Shown: positions 40,937 to 52,996, numbered from the stretch's first letter. The stretch is DNA of 64,000 bases from Amphiura filiformis (GCF_039555335.1 NC_092636.1:55979706-56043705); one strand, 5' to 3'. The notes: generated from the sequence alone by a model not told the origin. Program-made: numbers and translations.

Positions 40937-43900
40937 ATCACAGCCTTGATCTTCACCTCTTGATTCTATGCGAATCACTTTTACCATCTTATCTCTATAC
41001 AATACCCTCATCACAGCCTTCATCTTCAACTCTTGATTCTATGCGAATCACTTTTAGCATCTTTATCTCTATACAATACCCTCATCACTTCCTTGATCTT
41101 CACCACTTGATTCTATACGAATCACTTTTAGCATCTTTATCTCTATACAATACCCTCATCATAGCCTTGATCTTCACCTCTTGATTCTATGCGAATCACT
41201 TTTACCATCTTTATCTCTATACAATACCCTCATCACAGCCTTGATCTTCAACTCTTGATTCTATGCGAATCACTTTTAGCATCTTTATCGCTATACAATA
41301 CCCTCATTACAGCCTTGATCTTCACCTCTTGATTCTAAGCGAATCACTTTTACCATCTTATCTCTATACAATACCCTCATCACAGCCTTCATCTTCAACA
41401 CACTCTTGATTCTATGCGAATCACTTTTACCATCTTTATCTCTATACAATACCCTCATCACTTCCTTGATCTTCACCTCTTGATTCTATACGAATCACTT
41501 TTAGCATTTTTATCTCTATACAATACCCTCATCACTGCCTTGATCTTCACCTCTTGATTCTATGCGAATCATTTTTAGCATCTTTATCTCTATGCAATAC
41601 CCTCATCACAGCTTTGATCTTCACCTCTTGATTCTATACCAATCACTTTTAGCATCTTTATCTCTATACAATACCCTCACCACAGCCTTGATCTCCTCAC
41701 CTCTTGATTCTATGCGAATCATTTTAGCATCTTTATCTCTATGCAATACCCTCATCACAGCTTTGATCTTCACCTCTTGATTCTATACGAATCACTTTTA
41801 GCATCTTTATCTCTATACAATACCCTCATCACAGCCTTGATCTTCACCTCTTGATTCTATACGAATCACTTTTAGCATCTATATCTCTATACAATACCCT
41901 CATCACAGCCTTGATCTTCACCTCTTGATTCTATATGCGAATCACTTTTAGCATCTTTATCTCTACAATACCCTCATCACAGCCTTGATCTTCACCTCTG
42001 GATTCTATGCGAATCACTTTTACCATCTTTATCTCTATTCAATACCCTCATCACAGCCTTCATCTTCAACTCTTGATTCTATACGAATCACTTTTACCAT
42101 CTTTATCTCTATACAATACCCTCATCACAGCCTTGATCTTCACCTCTTGATTCTATACGAATCACTTTTAGCATCTATATCTCTATACAATACCCTCATC
42201 ACAGCCTTGATCTTCACCTCTTGATTCTATGCGAATCACTTTTAGCATCTTTATCTCTACAATACCCTCATCACAGCCTTGATCTTCACCTCTGGATTCT
42301 ATGCGAATCACTTTTACCATCTTTATCTCTATTCAATACCCTCATCACAGCCTTCATCTTCAACTCTTGATTCTATACGAATCACTTTTACCATCTTTAT
42401 CTCAATACAATACCCTCATCACAGCCTTGATCTTCACCTCTTGATTCTATACGAATCACTTTTAGCATCTATATCTCTATACAATACCCTCATCACAGCC
42501 TTGATCTTCACCTCTTGATTCTATGCGAATCACTTTTAACATCTTTATCTCTACAATACCCTCATCACAGCCTTGATCTTCACCTCTGGATTCTATGCGA
42601 ATCACTTTTACCATCTTTATCTCTATTCAATACCCTCATCACAGCCTTCATCTTCAACTCTTGATTCTATACGAATCACTTTTTAGCATCTTTATCTCAA
42701 TACAATACCCTCATCACAGCCTTCATCTTCACCTCTTGATTCCATACGAATTACCTTTAGCATCTTTATCTCTATACAATACCCTCATCACAGCCTTGAT
42801 CTTCACCTCTTGATTATATGCGAATCACTTTTACCATCTTTATCTCTATACAATACCCTCATCACAGCCTTGATCTTCAACTCTTGATTCTATGCGAATC
42901 ACTTTTAGCATCTTTATCGCTATACAATACCCTCATCACAGCCTTGATCTTCACCTCTTGATTCTATGCGAATCACTTTTACCATCTTATCTCTATACAA
43001 TACCCTCATCACAGCCTTCATCTTCAACTCTTGATTCTATGCGAATCACTTTTAGCATCTTTATCTCTATACAATACCCTCATCACTTCCTTGATCTTCA
43101 CCACTTGATTCTATACGAATCACTTTTAGCATCTTTATCTCTATACAATACCCTCATCATAGCCTTGATCTTCACCTCTTGATTCTATGCTAATCACTTT
43201 TTACCATCTTTATCTCTATACAATACCCTCATCACAGCCTTGATCCTCAACTCTTGATTCTATGCGAATCACTTTTAGCATCTTTATCGCTATACAATAC
43301 CCTCATTACAGCCTTGATCTTCACCTCTTGATTCTAAGCGAATTACTTTTACCATCTTATCTCTATACAATACCCTCATCACAGCCTTCATCTTCAACAC
43401 ACTCTTGATTCTATGCGAATCACTTTTAGCATCTTTATCTCTATACAATACCCTCATCACTTCCTTGATCTTCACCTCTTGATTCTATACGAATCACTTT
43501 TAGCATTTTTATCTCTATACAATACCCTCATCACTGCCTTGATCTTCACCTCTTGATTCTATGCGAATCACTTTTACCATCTTTATCTCTATGCAATACC
43601 CTCATCACAGCTTTGATCTTCACCTCTTGATTCTATACGAATCACTTTTAGCATCTTTATCTCTATACAATACCCTCACCACAGCCTTGATCTTCACCTC
43701 TTGATTCTATGCGAATCATTTTTAGCATCTTTATCTCTATGCAATACCCTCATCACAGCTTTGATCTTCACCTCTTGATTCTATACGAATCACTTTTAGC
43801 ATCTGTATCTCTATACAATACCCTCATCACAGCCTTGATCTTCACCTCTTGATTCTATACGAATCACTTTTAGCATCTATATCTCTATACAATACCCTCA

Positions 43901-46900
43901 TCACAGCCTTGATCTTCACCTCTTGATTCTATGCGAATCACTTTTAGCATCTTTATCTCTACAATACCCTCATCACAGCCTTGATCTTCACCTCTGGATT
44001 CTATGCGAATCACTTTTACCATCTTTATCTCTATTCAATACCCTCATCACAGCCTTCATCTTCAACTCTTGATTCTATACGAATCACTTTTACCATCTTT
44101 ATCTCAATACAATACCCTCATCACAGCCTTGATCTTCACCTCTTGATTCTATGCGAATCACTTTTACCATCTTTATCTGTATACAATACCCTCATCACGG
44201 CCTTGATCTTCAACTCTTGATTCTATGCGAATCACTTTTAGCATCTTTATCGCTATACAATACCCTCATTACAGCCTTGATCTTCACCTCTTGATTCTAT
44301 GCGAATCACTTTTACCATCTTATCTCTATACAATACCCTCATCACAGCCTTCATCTTCAACTCTTGATTCTATGCGAATCACTTTTAGCATCTTTATCTC
44401 TATACAATACCCTCATCACTTCCTTGATCTTCACCTCTTGATTCTATACGAATCACTTTTAGCATCTTTATCTCTATACACTACCCTCATCAGAGCCTTG
44501 ATCTTCACCTCTTGATTCTATGCGAATCACTTTTACCATCTTTATCTCTATACAATACCCTCATCACAGCCTTGATCTTCAACTCTTGATTCTATGCGAA
44601 TCACTTTTAGCATCTTTATCGCTATACAATACCCTCATTACAGCCTTGATCTTCACCTCTTGATTCTAAGCGAATCACTTTTACCATCTTATCTCTATAC
44701 AATACCCTCATCACAGCCTTCATCTTCAACTCTTGATTCTATGCGAATCACTTTTAGCATCTTTATCTCTATACAATACCCTCATCACTTCCTTGATCTT
44801 CACCTCTTGATTCTATACGAATCACTTTTACCATCTTTATCTCTATACAATACCCTCATCACAGCCTTGATCTTTACCTCTTGATTCTATGCGAATCACT
44901 TTTAGCATCTTTATCTCTATACAATACCCTCATCACAGCCTTGATCTTCACCTCTTGATTCTATACGAATCACTTTTAGCATCTTTATATCTCAATACAA
45001 TACCCTCATCACAGCCTTGATCTTCACCTTTTGATTCTATACGAATCACTTTTAGCATCTTTATCTCAATACAATACCCTCATCACAGCCTTGATCTTCA
45101 CCTTTTGATTCTATACGAATCACTTTTAGCATCTTTATCTCTATACAATACCCTCATCACTGCCTTGATCTTCACCTCTTGATTCTATGCGAATCATTTT
45201 TAGCATCTTTATCTCTATGCAATACCCTCATCACAGCTTTGATCTTCACCTCTTGATTCTATACGAATCCCTTTTAGCATCTTTATCTCTAAACAATACC
45301 CTCATCTCAGCCTTGATCTTCACCTCTTGATTCTATACGAATCACTTTTACCATCTTTATCTCAATACAATACCCTCACCACAGCCTTGATCTTCACCTC
45401 TTGATTCTATACGAATCACTTTTAGCATCTTTATCTCAATACAATACCCTCATCACAGCCTTGATCTTCACCTCTTGATTCTATATGAATCACTTTTAGC
45501 ATCTTTATCTCAATATAATACCCTCATCACAGCCTTGATCTTTACCTCTTGATTCTATACGAATCACTTTTAGCATCTTTATCTCAATACAATACCCTCA
45601 CCACAGCCTTGATCTTCACCTCTTGATTCTATACGAATCACTTTTAGCATCTTTATCTCAATACAATACCCTCATCACAGCCTTGATCTTCACCTCTTGA
45701 TTCTATATGAATCACTTTTAGCATCTTTATCTCAATATTAATACCCTCATCACAGCCTTGATCTTCACCTCTTGATTCTATATGAATCACTTTTAGCATC
45801 TTTATCTCAATATAATACCCTCATCACAGCCTTGATCTTTACCTCTTGATTCTATACGAATCACTTTTAGCATCTTTATCTCTATACAATACCCTCATCA
45901 CAGCCTTGATCTTCACCTCTTGATTCTATACGAATCACTTTTAGCATCTTTATCTCAATACAATACCCTCATCACAGCCTTGATCTTCACCTCTTGATTC
46001 TATATGAATCACTTTTAGCATCTTTATATCTCAATACAATACCCTCATCACAGCCTTGATCTTCACCTCTTGATTATATACGAATCACTTTTAGCATCTT
46101 TATATCTCAATACAATACCCTCATCACAGCCTTGATCTTCACCTCTTGATTATATACGAATCACTTTTAGCATCTTTATCTCTATATAATACCCTCATCA
46201 CAGCCTTGATCTTCACCTCTTGATTCTATACGAATCACTTTTAGCATCTTTATATCTCAATACAATACCCTCATCACAGCCTTGATCTTCACCTTTTGAT
46301 TCTATACGAATCACTTTTAGCATCTTTATCTCAATACAATACCCTCATCACAGCTTTGATCTTCAACTCTTGATTCTATACGAATCACTTTTAGCATCTT
46401 TATCTCTATACAATACCCTCATCACAGCCTTGATCTTCACCTCTTGATTCTATACGAATCACTTTTACCATCTTTATCTCTATACAATACCCTCATCACA
46501 GCCTTGATCTTCACCTCTTGATTCTATACGAATCACTTTTAGCATCTTTATCTCTATACAATACCCTCATCACAGCCTTGATCTTCACCTCTTGATTCTA
46601 TACGAATCACTTTTAGCATCTTTATCTCTATACAATACCCTCATCACAGCCTTGATCTTCACCTCTTGATTCTATATGAATCACTTTTAGCATCTTTGTA
46701 TCTCAATACAATACCCTCATCACAGCCTTGATCTTCACCTCTTGATTCTATACGAATCACCTTTAGCATCTTTATCTCTATACAATACCCTTATCACAGC
46801 CTTGATCTTCACCTCTTGATTCCATACGAATCACTTTTAGCATCTTTATCTCTATACAATATCCTCATCACAGCCTTGATCTTCACCTCTGCATTCTATG

Positions 46901-47549
46901 CGAATCACTTTTAGCATCTTTATCTCTATACAATACCCTCATCATATAGCTTTGATCTTCACCTCTTGATTCTACACGAATCACTTTTAGCATCTATCTC
47001 AATACAATACCCTCATCACAGCCTTCATCTTCACCACTTGATTCTACACGAATCACTTTTAGCATCTTTATCTATATTCAATACCTTCATCACAGCCTTG
47101 ATCTTCACCTCTTGATTCTACACGAATCACTTTTAGCATCTTTATCTCTATACAATACCCTCATCACAGCCTTCATCTTAAACTCGTGATTCTATACGAA
47201 TTACTTTTAGCATCTTTATCTCTATACAATACCCTCATCACAGCCTTGATCGTCACCTCTTGATTCTATACGAATCACTTTTAGCATCTTTATCTCTATA
47301 CAATATCCTCATCACAGCCTTGATCTTCACCTCTTGATTCTACACGAATCACTTTTAGCATCTTTATCTCTATACAATACCCTCATCATAGCCTTCATCT
47401 TCAACTCTTGATTCCATACGAATTACTTTTGACATCTTTATCTCTATACAATACCCTCATCACAGCCTTGATCGTCACCTCTTGATTCTATACGAATCCC
47501 CTTTAGCATCTTTACCTACAATACCCTAATCACAGCCTTGATCTTCAAC

Positions 47550-47727
47550 TGGGAGATGTGGTTGGGTTGGATTGGATGTTTGTATAGTTGTTTGTTTCAA
47601 TGTTGCACTCAATATTGGCGCTGATTAAGCTGCTGCCTGCAAATTGCATTGTGTCTGTTTAGGTGTGTTTAATGTACAATTCTAGCAATTTGACCTGCGG
47701 GTCACCATTAGAGTTTGAAATAAAAAC
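47550..47727 (+). mobile_element. Short retroposon-like insertion in the satellite
   Basis: Satellite order stops after GATCTTCAACT (47550) and resumes at TTTACCTCTTGATTC (about 47734). The 180-bp insert is unlike the monomer and ends in GTTTGAAATAAAAACC, which looks like the polyadenylation-signal end of a plus-oriented, 5'-truncated LINE or SINE. The target duplication is not clear. Confidence 0.55.
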
Positions 47728-47751
47728 CTTCCTTTACCTCTTGATTCTATA

Positions 47752-47988
47752 GACCACTTGGCATGTGACGTCATTGCCCGGCAGTATGCGCGCGCATTAT
47801 GGCTATTTCCATTGTTCTTTGCCCTGCAGTGTGCGTACGCAACGTAGTCTGCTAAGGGCATGGGCATTTTAAATCGCCCGCCACATTTCATATAGTACAG
47901 GAAAGCCATTGAACAGTGAGTGGCTCATTCGAGCATATCGATAGACGAGTCCCTCGCCTTTGTTGATAAACAGTGATGTCAAGTGGTC
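47752..47988. mobile_element. TIR transposon (MITE) inserted in a satellite monomer
   Basis: The 237-bp insert begins GACCACTTGGCATGTGACGT and ends ACATCACTTG-like in reverse: the outer 9 bp (GACCACTTG and CAAGTGGTC) are perfect inverted repeats. It is flanked on both sides by TATA (47748-47751 and 47989-47992). The undisturbed satellite reads GATTC-TATA-CGAATC at this point, so the empty site is known and the target duplication is TATA or a TA within it. TA duplication would fit the Tc1/mariner group. No transposase is present. The interior is CpG-rich compared with the satellite. Confidence 0.85.
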
Positions 47989-48898
47989 TATACGAATCAC
48001 TTTTATCATCTTTATCTCTATACAATACCCCCAGGGACAATACCCTCATCACAACCTTGATCATGTTGATCTTCACCTCTTGATTCTATACGAATTACCT
48101 TTAGCATCTTTATCTCTATACAATACCCTCATCACAGCCTTGATCTTCAACTCTTGATTCTATACTGAATCACTTTTAGCATCTTTATCTCTATACAATA
48201 CCCTTATCACAGCCTTGATCTTCACCTCTTGATTCTATACGAATCACTTTTATCATCTTTATCTCTATACAATACCCTCATCATAGCCTTGATCTTCAAC
48301 TCTTGATTCTATACGAATCACTTTAGCATCTTTATCTCTATACAATACCCTCATCACAGCCTTCATCTTCACCACTTGATTCTATGCGAATCACTTTTAG
48401 CATCTTTATCTCTATACAATACCCTCATCACAGCTTTGATCTTTACCTCTTGATTCAATACGAATCACTTTTAGCATCTTTATCTCTATACAATACCCTC
48501 ATCACAGCCTTGATCTTTACCTCTTGATTCCATACGAATCACTTTTAGCATCTTAATCTCTATACAATACCCTCATCACAGCCTTCATCTTCAACTCTTG
48601 ATTCTATATGAATCACTTTTAGCATCTTTATCTCTATACAATACCCTCATCACAGCCTTGATCTTTACCTCTTGATTCCATACGAATCACTTTTAGCATC
48701 TGTATCTCTATACAATACCCTCATCACAGCCTTCATCTTCAACTCTTGATTCTATATGAATCACTTTTAGCATCTTTATCTCTATACAATACCCTCATCA
48801 CAGCCTTGATCTTTACCTCTTGATTCCATACGAATCACTTTTAGCATCTTTATCTCTATACAATACCCTGATCACAGCCTTGATCTTCACCTCTTGAT

Positions 48899-49303
48899 TC
48901 ATTTCATTTCATTTTATTTGCCAGATAAAAAACATTAAACATACAGTAGAACACATACAATGATTGCACAATATTAAAAGTATATAACATTTTCAATTGA
49001 CCAGCAATTAACATGAGTTATTTTCATATAGGAGTTATTAAAAGGCAAGACTCAAGTCCATGATGAGGAATCCAAGACTCCCTCGGTGTGCAAAAACAGG
49101 AGAACAAGACACAGAGCCTCTGGCAGGGATAGCCAAGAGTAACAAAAGTCACTTTCAAAGTGGCTAAACCTAAAAACTCTGCAAAAACAACACAGCAAAA
49201 CAGAGATCACACCGAAGGAGACAGGATTCCTCCCCATGAACTAGAGTGGGGTAAATAAATAAACTAAACATATTACATAAGAAACACTCGATAAAAAAAT
49301 CAA
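48899..49303 (-). mobile_element. LINE 3' end inserted in the satellite
   Basis: About 400 bp of non-satellite DNA. Read on the minus strand it ends CTGGCAAATAAAATGAAATG, that is, a polyadenylation-like signal merging into an ATGAA-type tail, as in CR1/L2-like 3' ends. The 5' side is abruptly truncated near 49303, where satellite resumes (ATTCTATATACGAATCAC). The open frame at 49237-49052 is untranslated-region-like, and I assign it no function. Confidence 0.6.
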
Positions 49304-49567
49304 TTCTATATACGAATCACTTTTACCATCTCTATCTCTATACAATACCCTCATCACAGCCTTGATCTTCACCTCTTGATTCTATACGAATCACTTTTAC
49401 CATCTTTATTTCTATACAATACCCTCATCACAGCCTTCATCTTCACCACTTGATTCTATGCGAATCACTTTTAGCATCTTTATCTATATTCAATACCCTT
49501 GTCACAGCTTTGATCTTCACCTCCTGATTCTATACCAATCACTTTTATCATCTTTATCTCTATACAC

Positions 49568-49690
49568 AGTGGCGTATTGTGGTCGCTCCTACCCCGGGGG
49601 CTGAAGGAAATTCAATTTTGCCGCAACTTCCTCAATAGCCCGAAAAGGTTGACCCAATTTTTTTTTCGGTTGTTTGAAAAAGTGAAGAGC
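49568..49690 (+). mobile_element. SINE-like insertion with poly-A tail
   Basis: Starts ACAGTGGCGTATTGTGG and ends in an A9 run. The satellite word ATACA occurs immediately before the insert and after the A run, which fits a short target duplication and target-primed insertion. The beginning resembles the common CAGTGGCGTA start of several non-autonomous repeats. It is about 120 bp and has no tRNA boxes that I can find. Confidence 0.6.
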
Positions 49691-50010
49691 AAAAAAAAAT
49701 ACAATAACCTCATCACAGCCTTGATCTTCACCTCTTGATTCTATACGAATCACTTTTATCATCTTTATCTATATTCAATACCTTCATCACAACCTTGATC
49801 TTCACCTCTTGATTCTATACGAATTACTTTTATCATCTTTACGAATCACTTTTAGCGCCTTTATCTCTATACGAATCACTTTCAGTATTTTTATATCTCT
49901 ATGCAATAGCTTTATCACAGCCTTGATCTTCATCTTTTTAGACTAAATTATTCAGTTTTAGCATATACAATATCCTCATCACAGCCTGGTTCTTCATCGC
50001 TTCACAACCT

Positions 50011-50290
50011 TGATATTCAAAGTGTCCCATAAAAAAATACCGGGTGAATGAATTTGGACATAGGTCAAGAAATAAATATTGGAATCAAACAATTTAGAAA
50101 GCCGCGTGTAGCTCATTATATTGTGCATCATATACCAAGTTCGCAAATTTGATTTGCCAATTCGGTTGACTGGTTGCGAAGAAATGGGCGTTTACATAAT
50201 GCTCGCATCAATGCAATCCATTCCAAGTTTGATCAACAGGCGCTTTTTTCATACTCGTTCACCCCTTCCTAACTTCATTAGATTTAGTCC
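50011..50290. other. Unclassified sequence between satellite and LINE
   Basis: Begins with AAAGTGTCCCATAAAA and contains a plus-strand open frame overlapping the LINE remnant. It may be repeat-derived; no family is recognised. Confidence 0.35.
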
Positions 50291-50294
50291 TGGG

Positions 50295-50930
50295 TCAGAC
50301 GGCGCAGGATTGCGTTGCTGTGGTCTTCACAAGAGTACGCCATCTACTTCTATCAAATGCCAAACGTGTTGCAACATGCATACCGTGTGATGAAACGTTC
50401 TTCACATCATTTGTCCAAGATGTTGATGGACGTCCCTTTCCACGATGGCCTTCCACGGCTCCCTGAAGAATCTGCTTCTCAACTCCACCGTCCTTTCTTA
50501 CAATGTGACCAACGTAGCGCAATTTCCTGTCAATGATGAACTTTCTGATGTTTAGGTCTGTGCCAATCTTATTCAGCACCCACATGTTTGTCTTCTTGTC
50601 TTTCCAAGATACTGCCAACAGCCTCCTAGTGCACCACATCTCAAATGCATGTATCTCCTTCCTGCCATTCTTTGTCATTGCCCAGGATTGGCATCCGTAT
50701 GTAGCAATTGAGAAGACTGTTGCACGGAGTAACCGTACCTTGAGGTTGATTAATAAACCACGACTCTTCCAGATCTTTGACATACTCTGAGTTCTTGTCC
50801 TTGCCATAGCTAATCTTCTTTTGATCTCAGATGTGCTACCACCTTTGTTGTCTATCATTGAACCCAGGTATTCAAATTGTTTAACCTCTTCAATCTTTTG
50901 ACCATCTATCAATGGTAGATGTCACTGACA
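50295..50930 (-). pseudogene. RTE-like LINE reverse transcriptase, C-terminal remnant
   Basis: About 205 codons match the end of RTE/BovB-type endonuclease-reverse transcriptases: FEYLGSMID near the start, then a K..LL.A.V.S...YGCQSW segment, AFEMWCTRRLL, SWKDKKTN, LRYVGHIVRK, GHRGKGRPSTSW, and a final DRSRWR before the stop at 50295. The endonuclease domain and catalytic YADD half are missing. The frame closes with TGA just upstream, near 50920, so this is a 5'-truncated, inactive copy. The clade call rests on recalled similarity to RTE C-termini. Confidence 0.8.
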
Positions 50931-50939
50931 CTTTCCCAG

Positions 50940-51385
50940 TATTAAAGGGGCATTCGGTGAGCGTGAGAGCAAAAGGTAAGAACTATGGGGTCGCTGGGTG
51001 AGGGCGTGATTTTTGGCATTTGGTGAGAGTAACACGTAAAAATTGTGGTGTCCTGGGTGACACACAGATCGTTTGGACCTTGAACGTTCATAAATACCTT
51101 CGGGGGAGGTGGAAAATTCCAGGGTGGGTCAAAAAGGTTTTGAACTTCCAAAATGGGGGTGGGGGTGAGGTGGAAGTTAAATATCAATTTTAGCACATTT
51201 GCAGGAGATGCTATTTTGTGCTCAAATTTCATTTGATTTTTATGTTTTAAACAGCTTATTTATTTCACAAAATGAAGTTTTTTGACTTGAATGATAGCTG
51301 AAATTGTGTTTTTATTTCTATTTTCAGTATCAATAGAGAAGTAAATTTTGAGAAAAATCTCAATTACAACATTCTTCCAGGTACA
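50940..51385. other. Non-coding DNA with a degenerate GGTGAG-rich duplication
   Basis: Two diverged copies of a unit about 60 bp long (GGTGAGCGTGAGAGCAAAAGG and GGTGAGAGTAACACGTAAAAA, each leading to GGGTGA) lie at about 50956-51062. The remainder is unrecognised and G-rich to 51180, then AT-rich. Confidence 0.45.
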
Positions 51386-51389
51386 TGAT

Positions 51390-52528
51390 GAAAATAATGC
51401 GAACTATAATTTTTCTCTTAAATGTAATGCCTTTGTGTAATAATAATACATACATACATACAAAGAAAAACAAATGAAATTACAACAATTCAAAAAGGTG
51501 GGTTTTAAGATGCCTTTTAAAGATCTGCAGTGACGGGCCTCTCTGATGGAAGTGGGCAGTGAATTCCAGTGGCGAGGACCGTACACTGAGAACCCACGGT
51601 CACCTGCAGATCTTTTGGTCTTGGGAATAGCAAGTCTAGTAACGTCCTTGGATGAGCGAAGATTACGTTTGCTGGAATGGGTGTTATACATAGAAATTAG
51701 CTCAGACAAATAGGTAGGGGCACTGTTATTAATACACTGATACATGAGAACAAGAATTGAGATACGGGTGAGATACGGTGATATATGATCGCGCCTACGA
51801 ATACCGAAAATCAAGCGAGCAGCTTTGTTTTGAATGCGTTGAATTTTCGTGAGTTGGGCTTCGGTCCGTGATACCAGCAAGCAGCGAGTTACCATAATCC
51901 AGGCGGGAGCTCACAAGGGCTCGAACAACATGATGACAGTTTTCTTCATTGAGGTACCGCCTTATACGAGAAATATTTCGGAGTTGATAATTAAGAGTAC
52001 GGCATAACCCATTTACATGATCTGACATAGACATAGTACTGTCAAAAATGATACCAAGATTACGGACCTTATTAATAGATTTAACGGTAGTTGCACTTAC
52101 TTTAAGAGTAAGAGCATTAATAGATTTAAGGTTATGAGGTGAGCCTACAACAAAGAACTCCGTTTTCTCCATGTTTAACTTCAATTTAGCATGAGTCATC
52201 CAGCACTGAATATCAAGGATGCAGTTCTGAAGCCGATTTATAGCATCAATTTGATCCATGGGTTGTTTAGGGTTAAAAGCAGTGTATAACTGAGTATCAT
52301 CAGCGTAAATATGGTAAGAAAGTTTGTGCTTACGAATGATCATGCGAAGAGGTAAAGTATAAATTGTAAAAGACAATGGTCCCATGACAGATCCTTGAGC
52401 CAGCCCACAGTCAAGGGAGACAGCAGCAGAAAAAGTGTCGTCGATGTTGACACGATTGTGTCTGTTAGACATGTATGATTGAAACCACTCTAGGGGTGGT
52501 CCAGAAACACCCATAGTACGATAAATTA
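51390..52528 (-). pseudogene. CR1/jockey-like LINE reverse transcriptase, truncated and frameshifted
   Basis: From 52514 the minus strand reads the palm region of a LINE RT: GVSGPPLEWFQSY, QGSVMGPLSF, then the catalytic YADD at 52307-52296 in LSYHIYADDTQLY, KTEFFVVG, and VSSRLDYGNSLLAGI. The frame then shifts near 51870 and continues from 51895 with KIQRIQNKAARLIF, RRDHISPYL, SAPTYLSELI and GPRHWNSLPTSIR. Roughly a dozen codons (the usual LHWLP segment) seem deleted after HISPYL. The tail ends near 51390 in a TATG/TAT-rich stretch. The 5' side breaks off at the fold-back element starting at about 52529. It is clearly inactive. Confidence 0.88.
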
Positions 52529-52996
52529 TTAAAATATTTTTTTAACAGTCCTCGAAGTACACTTTATAAATCTAATGATATGTACTTAAAGTGTACATGT
52601 ATGTAGCTGGAATGAAAGCCGATTTTGAAAATTTTGAACTTTCATAATGAAGACATACATTTTGTTCCCCAAAAGACCGTTTTTGTGTGTGTTTTGGGGG
52701 AAAAAATCCATATCTTCGATACGAAAGGTCAAAATGTTCAATTGATCTTCGGCTTTTCATCCCAGCTACATACACTTTAAGTACATATCATTAGATTTAT
52801 AAAGTTTACTTTGAGGACTGTTAAATATCAAAAATATCAAATTTTTAGTCATTTGCTATAAAATGTGTATTATATTGCGAATTTCAAAATCAAAATTATT
52901 TGATATCAGAAGGATATTCTTCGTATTCAGAATGCAATTCGATATGCCTGATGCCCACAAAAAATACTGTCCAAACGTTCATACCACAGCCCTTAA
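52529..52996. mobile_element. Fold-back element, copy 2 (left arm truncated)
   Basis: Same family as 6907-7576: shared words include AACAGTCCTCGAAGTA, TAAATCTAATGA, GAAAATTTTGA, AAAAAATCCATATCTTC, GATATCAGAAGGA and GCAATTCGATATG. The right end is complete (CAAACGTTCATACCACAGCCC then TTAA at 52993-52996). The left arm lacks its outer part and abuts the LINE, so one of the two events removed it. Confidence 0.85.

Larger units (their letters stand above)
13998..50010 (+). repeat. Satellite array of a 74-bp monomer (about 36 kb)
   Basis: Head-to-tail copies in a single orientation; 15241-15314 is a representative monomer. Order of conserved words: CCTCATCACAGCC, TTGATCTTCACCTC, TTGATTCTATACGAATCAC, TTTTAGCATCTTTATC, TCTATACAATAC. 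Common length variants are 76 bp (TATATCTCAATAC) and 77 bp (TATAATCTCTATAC); shorter forms lack a few bases in the same A/T segment. Frequent point variants: TTGATC/TTCATC, TCACC/TCAAC, TACG/TATG/TGCG, AGCATC/ACCATC. By eye the consensus has about 22 C, 5 G, 19 A and 28 T. The first 250 bp and last 300 bp are degraded monomers, as at the ends of arrays homogenised by unequal exchange. Because 74 is not a multiple of three, its open frames are short and meaningless. I do not recognise the family. Confidence 0.97.

Noticed and set aside
14200..48160. Many open frames of 60-96 codons inside the satellite, some repeated exactly (for example near 33384, 38587, 41291, 43290 on the minus strand)
   Set aside because: They follow from the 74-bp period; the frame moves each monomer, and their repetition only reflects higher-order repeats. 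No start context, splice sites or protein character.
13998..50010. CRISPR-like regular repeats
   Set aside because: The repeats abut with no unique spacers, the unit is 74 bp, and the context is eukaryotic (splice sites, LINEs).
13998..50010. Calling the array a centromere
   Set aside because: A satellite alone does not show centromere function; no chromosomal position or chromatin data are available.
50121..50790. Plus-strand open frames opposite the RTE-like remnant
   Set aside because: Antisense shadows of the LINE coding frame, which has clear RT C-terminal motifs on the minus strand.
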